A stretch of 64,000 bases of DNA, from positions 186,001 to 250,000 of the forward strand of contig CAWJLP010000005.1 in NCBI GenBank assembly GCA_963843745.1. The letters are read 5' to 3'. The position numbers and the translations under genes were made by a program. Below are positions 24,552 to 34,286 of this stretch, one piece after another. The notes below the pieces were generated by a model. The model searched no databases. It had not been told where the DNA came from and worked only from the letters and a program-made list of their open reading frames with translations. Source of the DNA: Trebonia sp963843745 (GTDB taxonomy: Bacteria; Actinomycetota; Actinomycetes; Streptosporangiales; Streptosporangiaceae). The first letter of the stretch is position 1. Every line of letters starts with the position of its first letter.

Positions 24552-26828
24552 ATGAGTGTCAGCGGGATATTCGAGCGGGATGGGCGGGCAAGGCGCGCGC
24601 CCAGGCCGCGGTTCGACCTGATCGTGTCGAAGCTTCGCCGTCCGCCACCGCGGCCGGGGATCGTTGATCGTCGGGTGCTGCTCAGGCGGCTGGCCCGGGA
24701 CGATTACCGGCCGGTCGTGTCGGTGGTCGCGCCGCCGGGCTACGGGAAGTCGACGGCGTTGTCGCAGTGGGCTGAGCGCAGCAGGCGGGCGTTCGCGTGG
24801 GTGACGGTGGAGGAGCCGGACAACGACCCGAAGGTGCTGCTGGCCTATGTCGCGGCGGCACTGGACGAGATCGAGCCGATCGATGAGCGGGTATTCGATG
24901 CGCTTGCCTCGTCCGGCAGTTCGGTGCCCGGCTCGGTCGTGCCCAGGCTCGGGTCGGCTTTCGCGGCAATGTCCGCGCCGGTGGTGCTGGTGCTGGACGA
25001 CGTGCACGTACTGCGTGACCGGGAATGCCGCTCCGCGCTGTCGGTCCTGGCCGATCATGTCCCGGCCGGTTCGCAGCTGGTCCTGGCGGGGCGGGCCGAC
25101 CCGCCGCTGCGCGTCGCGCGGCTGCGTGCCGAGGGCCGGATCCTGGAGATCGGCCCCAGCGATTTGTCGCTGACCGCCGGGGAGGCGGCGGCGCTGCTGG
25201 ACCACGCTGGCGTCATCCTCGGCGCGGACGAGGCCGCCGAGCTGCACGGGCGGACCGAGGGATGGGCGGCCGGCCTGCACATCGCCGCGCTGGCCATCAA
25301 GGCGGGCAGCCGGCACGGCGAGACCGCTCCCACGTTCAGCGGGGACGACATCTTCATGCGCGACTACCTGCGGTCTGAGGTCCTGGACCGGCTTCCCGAG
25401 GTGGACGCGTTGTTCTTGACCCGCACCGCCGCCCTGGAACGCATGTCCGGTCCGCTGTGCGACGCGGTGCTCGGGCTGCAAGGCTCGGCCGCGACGCTGG
25501 CCGGGCTGGCCCAGTCGAACCTGCTCGTGGTGCCGCTGGACCGGCGGGGACAGTGGTACCGCTATCACCACCTGTTCCGCGACCTGCTCCTAGCGGAGCT
25601 GGACCGCCTGGAGCCCGGCCTGGTCCCGGTCCTGCGGCGGCGGGCGGCCCAGTGGCATGAAGGCAACGGGCGCCCCGATGAGGCACTGGAGTACTGGATG
25701 CAGGCCGGCGACGCCGATTCGGTGGCCCGGCTGGCGACCGTGCTGACGTTTCCCGCGTACCAGCGCGGCATGGTCGCGACGGCCGAACGGTGGTTCAGGT
25801 GGCTCCAGGATCACGCGGACGCGGAAGACTACCCGGCGGCCGCCATGCTGGCCGCCCTGCTCGCCGCGCTCACCGGGAAGCCGGACGACGCCGAACGGTG
25901 GGCCCGGGCCGCTGAGCGGGGAGCCGCAGTCACCAGCCTGCCCGACGGAAGCCCGTCGCTACAGCCATGGCTGGCGTTGCTCAGGGCGCTGCTGTGCCGG
26001 GACGGCGCAGCTCAGATGCGCGCTGATGCGGAACTGGCCGCCGCGACCATGGCCGGGGGGAGTTTCTGGCGGACCTCGGCGATCCTGTACCTGGGGATGG
26101 CGCATTTGATGGCCGGCGATCCGGACAAGGCCGATGTCCTCTTCGCGGACGCGATCGCGGAGGGCCAGCCGGGCGGGGTGACGGTCGGACCCTGCGTCGC
26201 GCTGGCCGAACGGTCGCTGCTGGCGAGTGCCGGCGGCGAGTGGGATTCGGCCGAGCGGTACCTGCGCCAGGCCAGGACGCTGGCGCGCGACGCCAATGTG
26301 GACGACCACCCGCCGATCACCATCGTGTACGCCGCCGCCGCGCGGATCGCGCTGCATCAGGGCGACAGGCAGCGAGCCCGCGAGGAACTGGCCGTGGCGC
26401 AGCGTCTTCGCCCTGCTCTGACCCACGCCGTGCCGCACCTGGCCGTGCAGGCCAGGCTGGAGCTGGCCGCGTGCTACCTCACGCTGGCCGACCCGGCCGG
26501 GGCACGGACCCTGCTGCGCGAGATCGAGCAGATCCTCCTCCAGCGCCCCGACTTGGGCGTGCTGGTCGGCCAGACCGAGGAGTTGCGGGTGCGGCTCACG
26601 AAGATGCGCGGCTCAAGCGGCCCCGGCGCGTCGGCGCTGACCGCCGCCGAGCTGCGACTGCTGCCGTTGCTCGGCACGCATCTGTCGTTCCCCGAGATCG
26701 GCGAGGAAATGTTCCTGTCCCCCAATACCGTCAAGTCACAGGCCATCTCGATCTACCGCAAGCTGGGGGTCTCCAACCGTAGTCAGGCGGTCACGCAATC
26801 CCGCGAGCGAGGCCTCCTGGAGGCGTGA
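24552..26828 (+). CDS. MalT-type LuxR-family ATP-dependent transcriptional regulator
   Basis: 758 residues. Residues about 40-330 are a STAND ATPase with Walker A APPGYGKST and Walker B VLVLDDVH. The middle is helical repeats. The C terminus is a LuxR helix-turn-helix (LTAAELRLLPLLG, then NTVKSQAISIYRKLGVSNRSQAV). Such proteins oligomerise on binding an inducer and activate target operons. I chose ATG 24552 because the truncated duplicate at 23255 keeps exactly this start. Its location and the shared palindrome make it the leading candidate for the ADI regulator; that is inference. Confidence 0.87.
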   Translation: MSVSGIFERDGRARRAPRPRFDLIVSKLRRPPPRPGIVDRRVLLRRLARDDYRPVVSVVAPPGYGKSTALSQWAERSRRAFAWVTVEEPDNDPKVLLAYVAAALDEIEPIDERVFDALASSGSSVPGSVVPRLGSAFAAMSAPVVLVLDDVHVLRDRECRSALSVLADHVPAGSQLVLAGRADPPLRVARLRAEGRILEIGPSDLSLTAGEAAALLDHAGVILGADEAAELHGRTEGWAAGLHIAALAIKAGSRHGETAPTFSGDDIFMRDYLRSEVLDRLPEVDALFLTRTAALERMSGPLCDAVLGLQGSAATLAGLAQSNLLVVPLDRRGQWYRYHHLFRDLLLAELDRLEPGLVPVLRRRAAQWHEGNGRPDEALEYWMQAGDADSVARLATVLTFPAYQRGMVATAERWFRWLQDHADAEDYPAAAMLAALLAALTGKPDDAERWARAAERGAAVTSLPDGSPSLQPWLALLRALLCRDGAAQMRADAELAAATMAGGSFWRTSAILYLGMAHLMAGDPDKADVLFADAIAEGQPGGVTVGPCVALAERSLLASAGGEWDSAERYLRQARTLARDANVDDHPPITIVYAAAARIALHQGDRQRAREELAVAQRLRPALTHAVPHLAVQARLELAACYLTLADPAGARTLLREIEQILLQRPDLGVLVGQTEELRVRLTKMRGSSGPGASALTAAELRLLPLLGTHLSFPEIGEEMFLSPNTVKSQAISIYRKLGVSNRSQAVTQSRERGLLEA

Positions 26829-26846
26829 CGGCCAGGTGACGGCGCC

Positions 26847-27500
26847 TCAGGTAACGACCAGGTAGATGCTGTTGCCGATGAGCCAGAAGCCCAGGAGCAG
26901 GCTCCCTACGATGATCACCTGGTCGGTGTGGGTGTCAATCCAGGTCCGGAACCTGGCCAGCAGCGCCCGGCTATGGTCGGGGCGAAGCACCATGTAGATC
27001 TCCAGGGCCAGGTAGGACGCCGAGCCCAGCACGCAAAACACGAACAGCGCGATATAGCTCTCCCAGCTGGACAGCTTGGCGTCGACGACCGTAGCGGCGC
27101 CGGCGCCGATCATGACCCAGGGCTGCAGCGCCGGGGCCAGGCCCAGGGCGAACCAGGGTGACATGCCGTCCACGTGTTCCTGCCACTTCGGTGGCTTCTT
27201 CGGCGGCTTGGGCCGCTGCCTCAATCGGATGTGCCGGACGGCGATCACCACCAGGACCGCGCCGATCGCGATCTTCACGGCGAGCCCCGCCAGCGAGGGG
27301 GCCGTGCTCGGCTTGGGGGGGCTGTTGCCGGTGGCGAGCACGGTAACGGTGACCACGATGGCCAGGGACGCCAGCCACCCGAACACGAACGCCGCGCCTT
27401 TTCGCACGCCTCCCTTGGAGGGCAGGATGACCATGAACGCGGTCAGCGGCAACGGGTCCAGCGCTACCGCGATGCCGATCAGGACAAGGTTGAGAACCAT
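26847..27500 (-). CDS. GAP/SfLAP-family membrane protein (sulfolipid-addressing-protein-like)
   Basis: 217 residues with about six membrane helices. It starts MVLNLVLIGIAVALDPLPLTAFMVIL and has KGAAFVFGWLASL. This is the pattern of the actinobacterial Gap/SfLAP family, implicated in transport of cell-envelope glycolipids. A cytoplasmic loop is rich in Lys and Pro (about residues 105-120). ATG 27500 follows a GAGGGGGG site. It is convergent with the LuxR gene 18 bp away. Confidence 0.75.
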   Translation of the reverse strand: MVLNLVLIGIAVALDPLPLTAFMVILPSKGGVRKGAAFVFGWLASLAIVVTVTVLATGNSPPKPSTAPSLAGLAVKIAIGAVLVVIAVRHIRLRQRPKPPKKPPKWQEHVDGMSPWFALGLAPALQPWVMIGAGAATVVDAKLSSWESYIALFVFCVLGSASYLALEIYMVLRPDHSRALLARFRTWIDTHTDQVIIVGSLLLGFWLIGNSIYLVVT

Positions 27501-27640
27501 GGCCGTCCCCCCTCGCCTTGACCTGCCCGAAGGCACCCTCATGCGGTGCCGTTGAGGTCATGATGCGCTGCGCATGCGACGGCCTTCACCATCCGGAATG
27601 GATGAAACCGACCCGGCTGCCGACGTCGTTCGCGAGATCC

Positions 27641-28225
27641 TCAGGCCATGCCGGGCGCAGTGTGGGCGGCCGAGCGAAGGCGGAACGCGGCCGCCATCTC
27701 CATCACGCCGAAGATCAGCAGCCAGATGCCGAGGATGATCGCCAGGCCATACAGCGAGAGGCCAGGGTAGGCCAGCACGATGATGCCCGCGAGGATGCTG
27801 AGCACCCCCATGGCAACGGTCCAGCCCCGCTGCGGCATCTCGCGGTGCGACAGGGCGGTGAAGATCTCGATCACGCCGTTGATGACCCAGAAGATGCCGA
27901 GGAACACGATGAGCGCCAGCAGCGTCAGCAGCACGTGGCGGACCGCCCACAGGCCGACGATGATCGACAGCACGCCCAGCAGCGCCAGCAGGACGCGCGT
28001 GCCGCCGGTCAGGTCGTCGGTGGCAAACGCCCCGACCAACCGGAAAATGCCGGAGATGATCAGCTGAATGCCGAACAGCACCGCCAGGACGAGCAGCGTC
28101 TCGCTGGGCCAGGCCAGCACCGCGATGCCTGCTATCAGGGTGAGAAGGCCGTAAGCGAACAGCCAGCCCCAGTGCCGGCCGAGGCGGCCGACCATGTCCG
28201 CGGGTTCCTGCGCCGTCTGGGTCAC
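27641..28225 (-). CDS. HdeD-family membrane protein (DUF308)
   Basis: 194 residues with six membrane helices in three pairs. Characteristic segments are LLTLIAGIAVLAWPSETL, LLALLGVLSIIVGLWAV and MGVLSILAGIIVLAYPG. HdeD proteins contribute to acid resistance in enterobacteria. In actinobacteria the role is inferred only, though it fits beside an ammonia-producing ADI locus. GTG 28225 has GGGAG six bases upstream. Confidence 0.85.
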   Translation of the reverse strand: MTQTAQEPADMVGRLGRHWGWLFAYGLLTLIAGIAVLAWPSETLLVLAVLFGIQLIISGIFRLVGAFATDDLTGGTRVLLALLGVLSIIVGLWAVRHVLLTLLALIVFLGIFWVINGVIEIFTALSHREMPQRGWTVAMGVLSILAGIIVLAYPGLSLYGLAIILGIWLLIFGVMEMAAAFRLRSAAHTAPGMA

Positions 28226-28371
28226 AGCGATCTCCCACTCGTCACTGCCGGAAGGTGGCGTCTCACGCAGACTTTATCGTCACCATGCCTGGTCTTTAAA
28301 CCTTCTTGACCTTTAGTGGCGGCGCCACTGCCCGCGCGGTACTTTGTCGTAGACGTGAGGGGGTAAGGAAG

Positions 28372-28662
28372 ATGCCCGTTTTCATGGTGGAACGCCGGTT
28401 CGCTGAAGATCTGGAGGCCTCGGCGGAACAGGCCGACCAGATCAACAGGATCAACGAGTCAGAAGGGGTGCGCTGGCTGTACTCGTTCCTGTCGGCGGAC
28501 AAGCGCAAGACGTACTGCCTGTACGAGGCGCCGTTCGCCGACGCGATCAAGCGGGCGGCGGAGCGCGCGGGACTGCCCGCCGACTCGATCGTCGAGGTCA
28601 CCGGCGTGGTGCTGCCCGACGGCTCGCGGGGCCGCATTCCCGAAGAGGTGTCCGCCGACTAG
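28372..28662 (+). CDS. DUF4242-family small protein (possible nickel-binding)
   Basis: 96 residues in a ferredoxin-like dimer pattern: MPVFMVERRF, then GVRWLYSFLSADKRKTYCLYEAP and a helix-strand end. DUF4242 members include the Streptomyces protein SCO4226, reported to bind nickel. ATG 28372 has AAGGA upstream. The stop overlaps that of the convergent LAL regulator in CTAG. Confidence 0.8.
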   Translation: MPVFMVERRFAEDLEASAEQADQINRINESEGVRWLYSFLSADKRKTYCLYEAPFADAIKRAAERAGLPADSIVEVTGVVLPDGSRGRIPEEVSAD

Positions 28663-31600
28663 CGCGACGGGGCGGAAACCGGATCGGAGATCCAGCCCCT
28701 GGTCACGGCCAGCGTGGCGGCCTGGGTCCGGTTAGCGGCGCCGGTCTTGAGGAGGATGCTGCGCACGTGGTTGGCGGCGGTGTTCTCGGCGATCTTGAGG
28801 CGGGAGGCGATCTCCCTGTTGCTGCTTCCCGCGGCGAGCAGCCGGAGCACCGCGATCTCCCGCGGCGTCAGCCCGGCCGCGCCCGGGCCATCCTGGCCGC
28901 CGCGTTCGTCTGTCCCGGCACCCGGTGCGGCGTCCAGCTGGTCGAGCAGCCGCAGCACCCGCTCCTGCCCGGTGCTGGCCGCCATCCGACGTGCCTCCGC
29001 CCGCATCTCGGTCATCCGCGTCCGCGCATCAGCGTCCCCGGCGGCGGCGCCAAGATGGGCCGCCCACGCGGTGAGCGTCGAGGCCCGGTGGATCAGCGCG
29101 CCGAAGCCGGTCGCCTGCGCCAGCGCCGCCGCGAACAGCCTGTCCGCCGAGTCGCGGTCGCCAAGCAGCGAGTCGAGCGCGGCGAGATACGCGTCGGCCG
29201 GGCCGAACACCGCGACGAACTGCCCGGCAATCAACTGCTTCCCCGAATAGGGGGCGAGCAGCGGTCGAAGCCGCCGCGCCGCGGAGACGTCACCAAGCGC
29301 CAGCGCCGCCTCCACGAGAAACACGAGCACCGCGGTCCACTGAGCCCACGGCGTCTGCCTGGCCGCCGCTTCGTCAATGCGGTCAAGCAACTGCCATAGC
29401 AGGTCGCGGGCATCGTCGGCGAGCCCGAGTTCCGTGTACAGCGCGAGCAGTCCAGGCTCCCACGTGCCCGATGACTGGCGGATGGCGCCGAGCAGCGGCC
29501 GGACCTGCTCCAGGCCGCCGGTTTCCCGGCGGATCATGTACATCTGCAGCCCGTAGGTGCCCTCGGTGTCGTCAGGTCCGAACGACCGCCCGAGTTCCAG
29601 CAGGTCCTCCGCTATCCGCCCGGCGGCGGCGAAGTCGCCGGCGAGGAACGCGTGCGCGTAGTCGCCGGAGCGGAGCATGAAGGTGATGAACGGCTGCCCG
29701 CTGCCGCGCACCGACAGCTCCAGGTCCGCGGCCGCCTCCGTCCAGGCGGCCCGGTCGGCGTGAATGTAGGCGATCGCGCAGCGGAACACCGCCGCCGTGC
29801 CGAGCGCGAACCAGTCCTGGGCTTCTCTGGCGAGCGGCGTGAGCTCGGTGGCCAGCTTCAGGTGCCCGCCGACAGAGTCCGGCCTGGCGCGCTGCCACAT
29901 CATCGTCCCCAGCGCGTGCCGCAGCAGCTGGCGGTCCCCCAGCCGGCGTGCCGCCCCGAGAGCAAGGTCGGCCAGGCGCCGGGAGCGCTCGGCGTCGCCG
30001 GTGAACGAGGTGGCGCGCCCGAGGCTGGCCAGCGCCCACACGTACCGCGGGTCGTCGAGGTCCTCGGGAACGCCCTCGAGCGCGTGGGCCAGCAGGGCGC
30101 GGGCCTGGGTGCCCGGCAGCCCAGGGCGCCAGGCCGCGTTCTCGTAGCCGATGGCGGCGCGGAGCCGCAGCCGGGGGTCGTGGGAGCCGGTCAGCCGCAG
30201 GTACTCGGTCCGCGCGCTGGCGAAGTCGCCAGCCCGGACGTAGGCGTCCGCGGCGTCGAACCACAGCTCCTCGCGATTGGGGTCCGATCCCCCTGCCAAG
30301 TCGGCCGCCTGCGTGTACCAGGCGGCCGCGTCTTCGAACGCCAGGCTCCGCTCGGCCTCTCTGGCCGCGAGCCGCAGGTAGCCCGCCGCGGTGTCGCCGT
30401 GGCCAAGGGCCGCGGCCCGCGCGAAATGGTGGGCGAGCTGCCTGATCACCATTGGCGACCCGGATCCTGAGGCCTGCAGCACCTCCCCCACCCGCGCGTG
30501 CAGCCCCGCCAGACGGGAAGGATCGATCAGGTCGAGCACCGCCTGCCTGGTCAGCGTGTGCGGGAAGGCGATCCGGCCGCGGCCAAGCTCCCCGCCGTCC
30601 AGCAGCCCGAACCGCACGGCGGCGTCGAGCGCCGCCAGCACCGTCGCCGCGTCCACGGCGCACGCCCGGATCAGGACGCGCACCTCACCGCCGTCGCCGA
30701 GGACCGCCGCGGTCTCCGCCACGGCGCGCTCGGATGCCGCCAGCCGGGACAGCCGCCGCTGCAGCGTGTCCCGGACCGAGACCGGCGCCCTGGCGCCGAG
30801 GGCTCGCGTCGGCGGCCCGCCGGCACCCGCGCCGGTGAACGCGTCCGAGCCCGCCAGGTCCCGCCACAGCTCGCGCAGGAAGAACGGGTTCCCGCCGGTC
30901 TGGTCGCGCAGCACGGTGGCGTACTCCCGCGCCCGGCGCTCGCTCAGCCTGCCCTCCGTCGCCAGGTACTGGGCGACCTCCTCGACGCTGAGCCCGGCCA
31001 GGTCGAGCCGGCGCACGCCGTCCAGCCGGTACAGGTCCGCGATCGCGAAGGTGAGGTCGTCGCTGCGGTCCGGCGCGGTCGTGCGGTGCGTGCACAGCAC
31101 CAGCAGCCGCGTCGCGGTCCTGGCGGACCGCTGCGCCACGTGGTCGAGCAGCTGCAGGGTGGGCTGCCCGGCCCAGTGCAGGTCGTCGAGGACGCACACC
31201 ACGGGCCGGTCCTCGCCGACGGCGTGCAGCAGCGCCGTGATCGCGTCGAACAGTTCCCGCCGGTGGTCCCCGCCGTCCACGGCGGGCGCGAGCAGCTCCG
31301 GCCGGTGCCGCCAGACCAGCGGCGTCAGCCGCAGCAGCTCCGCCGCCGAGTCAGGCAGGCAGTGGGCGAGCGCCCCGGACTGGGTGCCGCCGAGCAGCTG
31401 CTCGAGGCACTCGGCGAACGGCTGGTAGGGACCGCCAGGCTCGGGCGAGCAGGTCCCGAGCAGCACGACGGCGCCCTGGCGGTACACCGCCGAGGCGATC
31501 TCCGCCGCCAGCCGCGACTTGCCCGCGCCGGGCTCGCCGCCGATAAAGATGACCTGCCGCCCCCCGGCACGGACCGCCGCCCATGCCTCCTCCGCGGCGG

Positions 31601-31685
31601 ACGTCTCGGCGGCGCGCCCCACGAACGCGGGAATCGCCGCCCCGGCTGCGCGGATCGGATACGGCGGCGCATCCCAAGCCGCCAT
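28659..31685 (-). CDS. Large LuxR-family (LAL) transcriptional regulator
   Basis: 1008 residues. An N-terminal AAA ATPase has Walker A GGEPGAGKSR near residue 50 and Walker B VVCVLDDLHW. A long helical-repeat middle follows. The C-terminal helix-turn-helix is LTPREIAVLRLLAAGSSNRE with NTAANHVRSILLKTG. LAL regulators activate catabolic or secondary-metabolite operons. It is divergent from the FAD-linked oxidase at 31841, 155 bp away, the natural candidate target. ATG 31685 is the start. Confidence 0.88.
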   Translation of the reverse strand: MAAWDAPPYPIRAAGAAIPAFVGRAAETSAAEEAWAAVRAGGRQVIFIGGEPGAGKSRLAAEIASAVYRQGAVVLLGTCSPEPGGPYQPFAECLEQLLGGTQSGALAHCLPDSAAELLRLTPLVWRHRPELLAPAVDGGDHRRELFDAITALLHAVGEDRPVVCVLDDLHWAGQPTLQLLDHVAQRSARTATRLLVLCTHRTTAPDRSDDLTFAIADLYRLDGVRRLDLAGLSVEEVAQYLATEGRLSERRAREYATVLRDQTGGNPFFLRELWRDLAGSDAFTGAGAGGPPTRALGARAPVSVRDTLQRRLSRLAASERAVAETAAVLGDGGEVRVLIRACAVDAATVLAALDAAVRFGLLDGGELGRGRIAFPHTLTRQAVLDLIDPSRLAGLHARVGEVLQASGSGSPMVIRQLAHHFARAAALGHGDTAAGYLRLAAREAERSLAFEDAAAWYTQAADLAGGSDPNREELWFDAADAYVRAGDFASARTEYLRLTGSHDPRLRLRAAIGYENAAWRPGLPGTQARALLAHALEGVPEDLDDPRYVWALASLGRATSFTGDAERSRRLADLALGAARRLGDRQLLRHALGTMMWQRARPDSVGGHLKLATELTPLAREAQDWFALGTAAVFRCAIAYIHADRAAWTEAAADLELSVRGSGQPFITFMLRSGDYAHAFLAGDFAAAGRIAEDLLELGRSFGPDDTEGTYGLQMYMIRRETGGLEQVRPLLGAIRQSSGTWEPGLLALYTELGLADDARDLLWQLLDRIDEAAARQTPWAQWTAVLVFLVEAALALGDVSAARRLRPLLAPYSGKQLIAGQFVAVFGPADAYLAALDSLLGDRDSADRLFAAALAQATGFGALIHRASTLTAWAAHLGAAAGDADARTRMTEMRAEARRMAASTGQERVLRLLDQLDAAPGAGTDERGGQDGPGAAGLTPREIAVLRLLAAGSSNREIASRLKIAENTAANHVRSILLKTGAANRTQAATLAVTRGWISDPVSAPSR

Positions 31686-31840
31686 GCGCTCAATGTAACC
31701 GCGCAGGCCACAGCGGTCGATAGCCAGAATTGGCTACCCGGCCCCTGGCACGCGGTACCAGGACTGGTCATGACGCGGACCGGCGCCCGTCCTTAGCGTG
31801 AGCCCAAGTCACGGAAAGCATGACAAAGGGGGAACCTCTC

Positions 31841-33208
31841 ATGTCCACCACCGCACTGCGGAAGCTCGTCACCGGACCCGTCATCGGACCAGAAGACGCC
31901 GAGTACGAGGACGCCCGCCACGTGTACAACTTCATGATCGACGCCAGGCCGGACGCCATCGTCGGCTGCGCCACCGCCGAGGACGTGCAGGCCGCCGTGT
32001 CGCACGCCGTCGCCACCGGCCGTGCCGTCGCGGTCCGCGGCGGCGGGCACAGCGTGCCCGGGTTCGGCACCGCCGACGACGCGATCGTGGTCGACCTGTC
32101 CGGCCTGACCCGCATCGAGGTCGACCCCGCGAGCCACACCGCGCGGGTGGGCGGCGGTGCCACCTGGGGCATGATGAACGACGCCACCATGGCTCACGGG
32201 CTGGCCACCACCGGGGGCATCGTCGCGAGCACCGGCGTCGGCGGCCTCACCCTCGGCGGCGGCATCGGCTACCTGACCCGGGCGCACGGCCTGTCCTGCG
32301 ACAACCTAGTCTCCGCGCAGGTCGTGCTGGCCGACGGCAGGATCGTCACCGCCAGCGAGCGCGAGCACCCCGACCTGTTCTGGGCACTGCGCGGCGGCGG
32401 CGGCAACTTCGGCGTCGTCACCGAGTTCACCTTCCGGCTGCACCCGGTGCCTGAGAACATCTACGGCGGGCTGATCCTCTTCGAGCGGGAGGCGGCGGGC
32501 GACCTGTTCCGCTACTTCGACCGGTTCATCGACGACGCGCCCCGCGAGTACGGCGGCTACCCGGCCTGGCACCTGGCGCCGCCGCTGCCGTTCATCCCCG
32601 AGGACCGGGTCGGCGAGCCGTTCCCCGTCCTGGTCTCCTGCTGGACCGGCGACCACGACGAGGGCGCGAAGGTGCTGCAGGGCTTCCGCGAGGTGGGCCC
32701 GGTCATGGCCGAGCACGTCGGCGCGATCCCCTACACCGTGCTGAACTCGCTGCTCGATCCGCTGCTGCCGCGCGGCCTGCAGCACTACTGGAAGGCGGTC
32801 TTCACCGGCGACCTCACCGACGAGGTGATCGCCGTGCACGCCGAGCACGCGCAGCGGATGCCGGCCGTCAACTGCGCGGTGCACCTGTACCCGGTCAACG
32901 GCGCCGTCCACGACGTGGCCCCCGACGCGACCGCGTGGGGGCACCGGGACGCGAAATACGCCACCGTGCTCGCCGGGATGTGGCCCGACCCGGCGGACAA
33001 CGCGGCGAACATCGCCTGGGTGAAGGACTACTACGCGGCGCTCGCGCCGCACTCGCTGGCCGGGGGCTACGTCAACTTCGCCTCAGGCGACGACCAGGCG
33101 AGGGTCCGCGACAACTTCGGCGCCGGCTACGAGCAGCTCGCGCTGGTCAAGCGGGCCTATGACCCCGGCAACGTATTCCACCTCAACCAGAACATCATCC
33201 CCGCCTGA
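31841..33208 (+). CDS. FAD-linked oxidase, BBE-like (PCMH-type)
   Basis: 455 residues. The FAD-binding half has VRGGGHSVPGFG, whose His normally carries covalent FAD. The stretch GIVASTGVGGLTLGGG lacks the Cys that makes the second FAD bond in bicovalent members. The C-terminal BBE domain ends YDPGNVFHLNQNI. Such enzymes oxidise alcohols, sugars or alkaloid-like substrates with O2. I chose ATG 31841 with GGGGGA eight bases upstream; ATG 31820 is in frame. The substrate is unknown. It is probably controlled by the divergent LAL regulator. Confidence 0.85.
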   Translation: MSTTALRKLVTGPVIGPEDAEYEDARHVYNFMIDARPDAIVGCATAEDVQAAVSHAVATGRAVAVRGGGHSVPGFGTADDAIVVDLSGLTRIEVDPASHTARVGGGATWGMMNDATMAHGLATTGGIVASTGVGGLTLGGGIGYLTRAHGLSCDNLVSAQVVLADGRIVTASEREHPDLFWALRGGGGNFGVVTEFTFRLHPVPENIYGGLILFEREAAGDLFRYFDRFIDDAPREYGGYPAWHLAPPLPFIPEDRVGEPFPVLVSCWTGDHDEGAKVLQGFREVGPVMAEHVGAIPYTVLNSLLDPLLPRGLQHYWKAVFTGDLTDEVIAVHAEHAQRMPAVNCAVHLYPVNGAVHDVAPDATAWGHRDAKYATVLAGMWPDPADNAANIAWVKDYYAALAPHSLAGGYVNFASGDDQARVRDNFGAGYEQLALVKRAYDPGNVFHLNQNIIPA

Positions 33209-33212
33209 CCTG

Positions 33213-33256
33213 GGCCGCGGCCTGCTCTCCTGACGTCAGGCGAGCAGGCCGCGGCC
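33213..33256. terminator. 44-nt near-perfect palindrome between convergent genes
   Basis: Arms GGCCGCGGCCTGCTC (33213-33227) and GAGCAGGCCGCGGCC (33242-33256) are exactly complementary. The 14-nt centre contains the palindrome CCTGACGTCAGG, so each arm extends to 22 bases with one mismatch. It starts 4 bp after the oxidase stop and lies 43 bp from the stop of the convergent dehydrogenase. A two-way terminator or mRNA 3' stabiliser is likely, though a U-tract is missing. Confidence 0.65.
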
Positions 33257-33298
33257 GTACCTCGCCGGCGATGTGACCGAGGCCACGTCGAGCGCGGT

Positions 33299-34201
33299 TC
33301 ACTGGCTGAGAGACTCGTCCCACCAGGCCTGATGCGCCATCGACTGGTCGGCCGCCGGGCCAAGCCCGGTGAGCGCCTTGGCGTACCGCTCGTCGGTCAG
33401 CGCGATCACCGGCACGTCGGCGCCCGCCGCGGCGGCGACGCTCGCGGCGATGTGGACGTCCTTGGCCAGCAGCCCGAGCGCGAACCCGGTCCCGTAGCGG
33501 CCGGTCAGCACCTCCGTGTCGAAGATCCCGCTGACGAAGGACCGGCCGGTCGAGGCGTTGACGATATCGATCATGGTCCTGGGGTCCAGGCCGAACCGCT
33601 TGCCGACGACGAGGGCCTCGGCGGTCACGCAGGTCGTGGCGGCGGCGATGACGTTGTTCAGCGCCTTCATCGCGTGCCCGCTGCCCAGCCGGCCGGTCGC
33701 GAACTGCCTGGCCGGGTCGCCGAGAACGCGCAGCACGTACTGAGCCGCGGCCACGTCGGCCGGCGCGCCGCCGACCATGACGGCCAGCTCGCCGGTGACC
33801 GCCCGCGGCACGCCACCGGACACCGGCGCGTCCACCATCCGCACGCCGAGCGGTCCGAGGCCCGTGGCGAGCAACAGCGTGTCGGACGGGTCGGATGAGC
33901 TCATCTCGACCAGCAGCGCGCCGTCCGGCAGGGCGGCGGCGATCCCCCAGCCGAGCATCGCGTCCCGCACGATCGCGCCGTTGGGCAGCATCGTTATCAC
34001 GAGGCCCGCGGGCGCGAACGCGTCAGGGGAGGCGGCGGCGACGGCGCCGGGATGCTCAGCGGCGAACCGGTCCTGCTTCGCGGCCTCGATGTCGCGGACG
34101 ACCAGCCGGAAGCCGGCCGCGTGCAGGTTCCCCGCCATCGGCCAGCCCATGTTGCCCAGGCCCACGAAGCCCACGGTCACCTGCTGTTCCGGAACGCTCA
34201 T
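33299..34201 (-). CDS. NAD(P)-dependent beta-hydroxyacid dehydrogenase (3-hydroxyisobutyrate dehydrogenase-like)
   Basis: 300 residues. The nucleotide-binding motif is GFVGLGNMG, the substrate motif DAPVSGGVPRA, and GSGHAMKALNN has the catalytic Lys. All three are hallmarks of 3-hydroxyisobutyrate, tartronate-semialdehyde and related dehydrogenases. Which acid is used is not clear. ATG 34201 gives the standard family N terminus. It is alone in its transcript except perhaps for the decayed hydrolase upstream. Confidence 0.85.
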   Translation of the reverse strand: MSVPEQQVTVGFVGLGNMGWPMAGNLHAAGFRLVVRDIEAAKQDRFAAEHPGAVAAASPDAFAPAGLVITMLPNGAIVRDAMLGWGIAAALPDGALLVEMSSSDPSDTLLLATGLGPLGVRMVDAPVSGGVPRAVTGELAVMVGGAPADVAAAQYVLRVLGDPARQFATGRLGSGHAMKALNNVIAAATTCVTAEALVVGKRFGLDPRTMIDIVNASTGRSFVSGIFDTEVLTGRYGTGFALGLLAKDVHIAASVAAAAGADVPVIALTDERYAKALTGLGPAADQSMAHQAWWDESLSQ

Positions 34202-34286
34202 CGCTACCGCCGTTCTCTTCCTTTTGCCGGTCTTTCGCCTCGATTGTGATCGCCGGCCGCGGGGTTGGCCAGCTACCGGAGATGGC

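Noticed and set aside
27582..27606. Partly symmetric TTCACC...GGATGAA near the HdeD and SfLAP genes as a further ADI operator
   Set aside because: Spacing and arms differ (TCACC-N10 or so, GGATGA) and few positions pair. I did not count it as a member of the TCACCC-N6-GGGTGA set.
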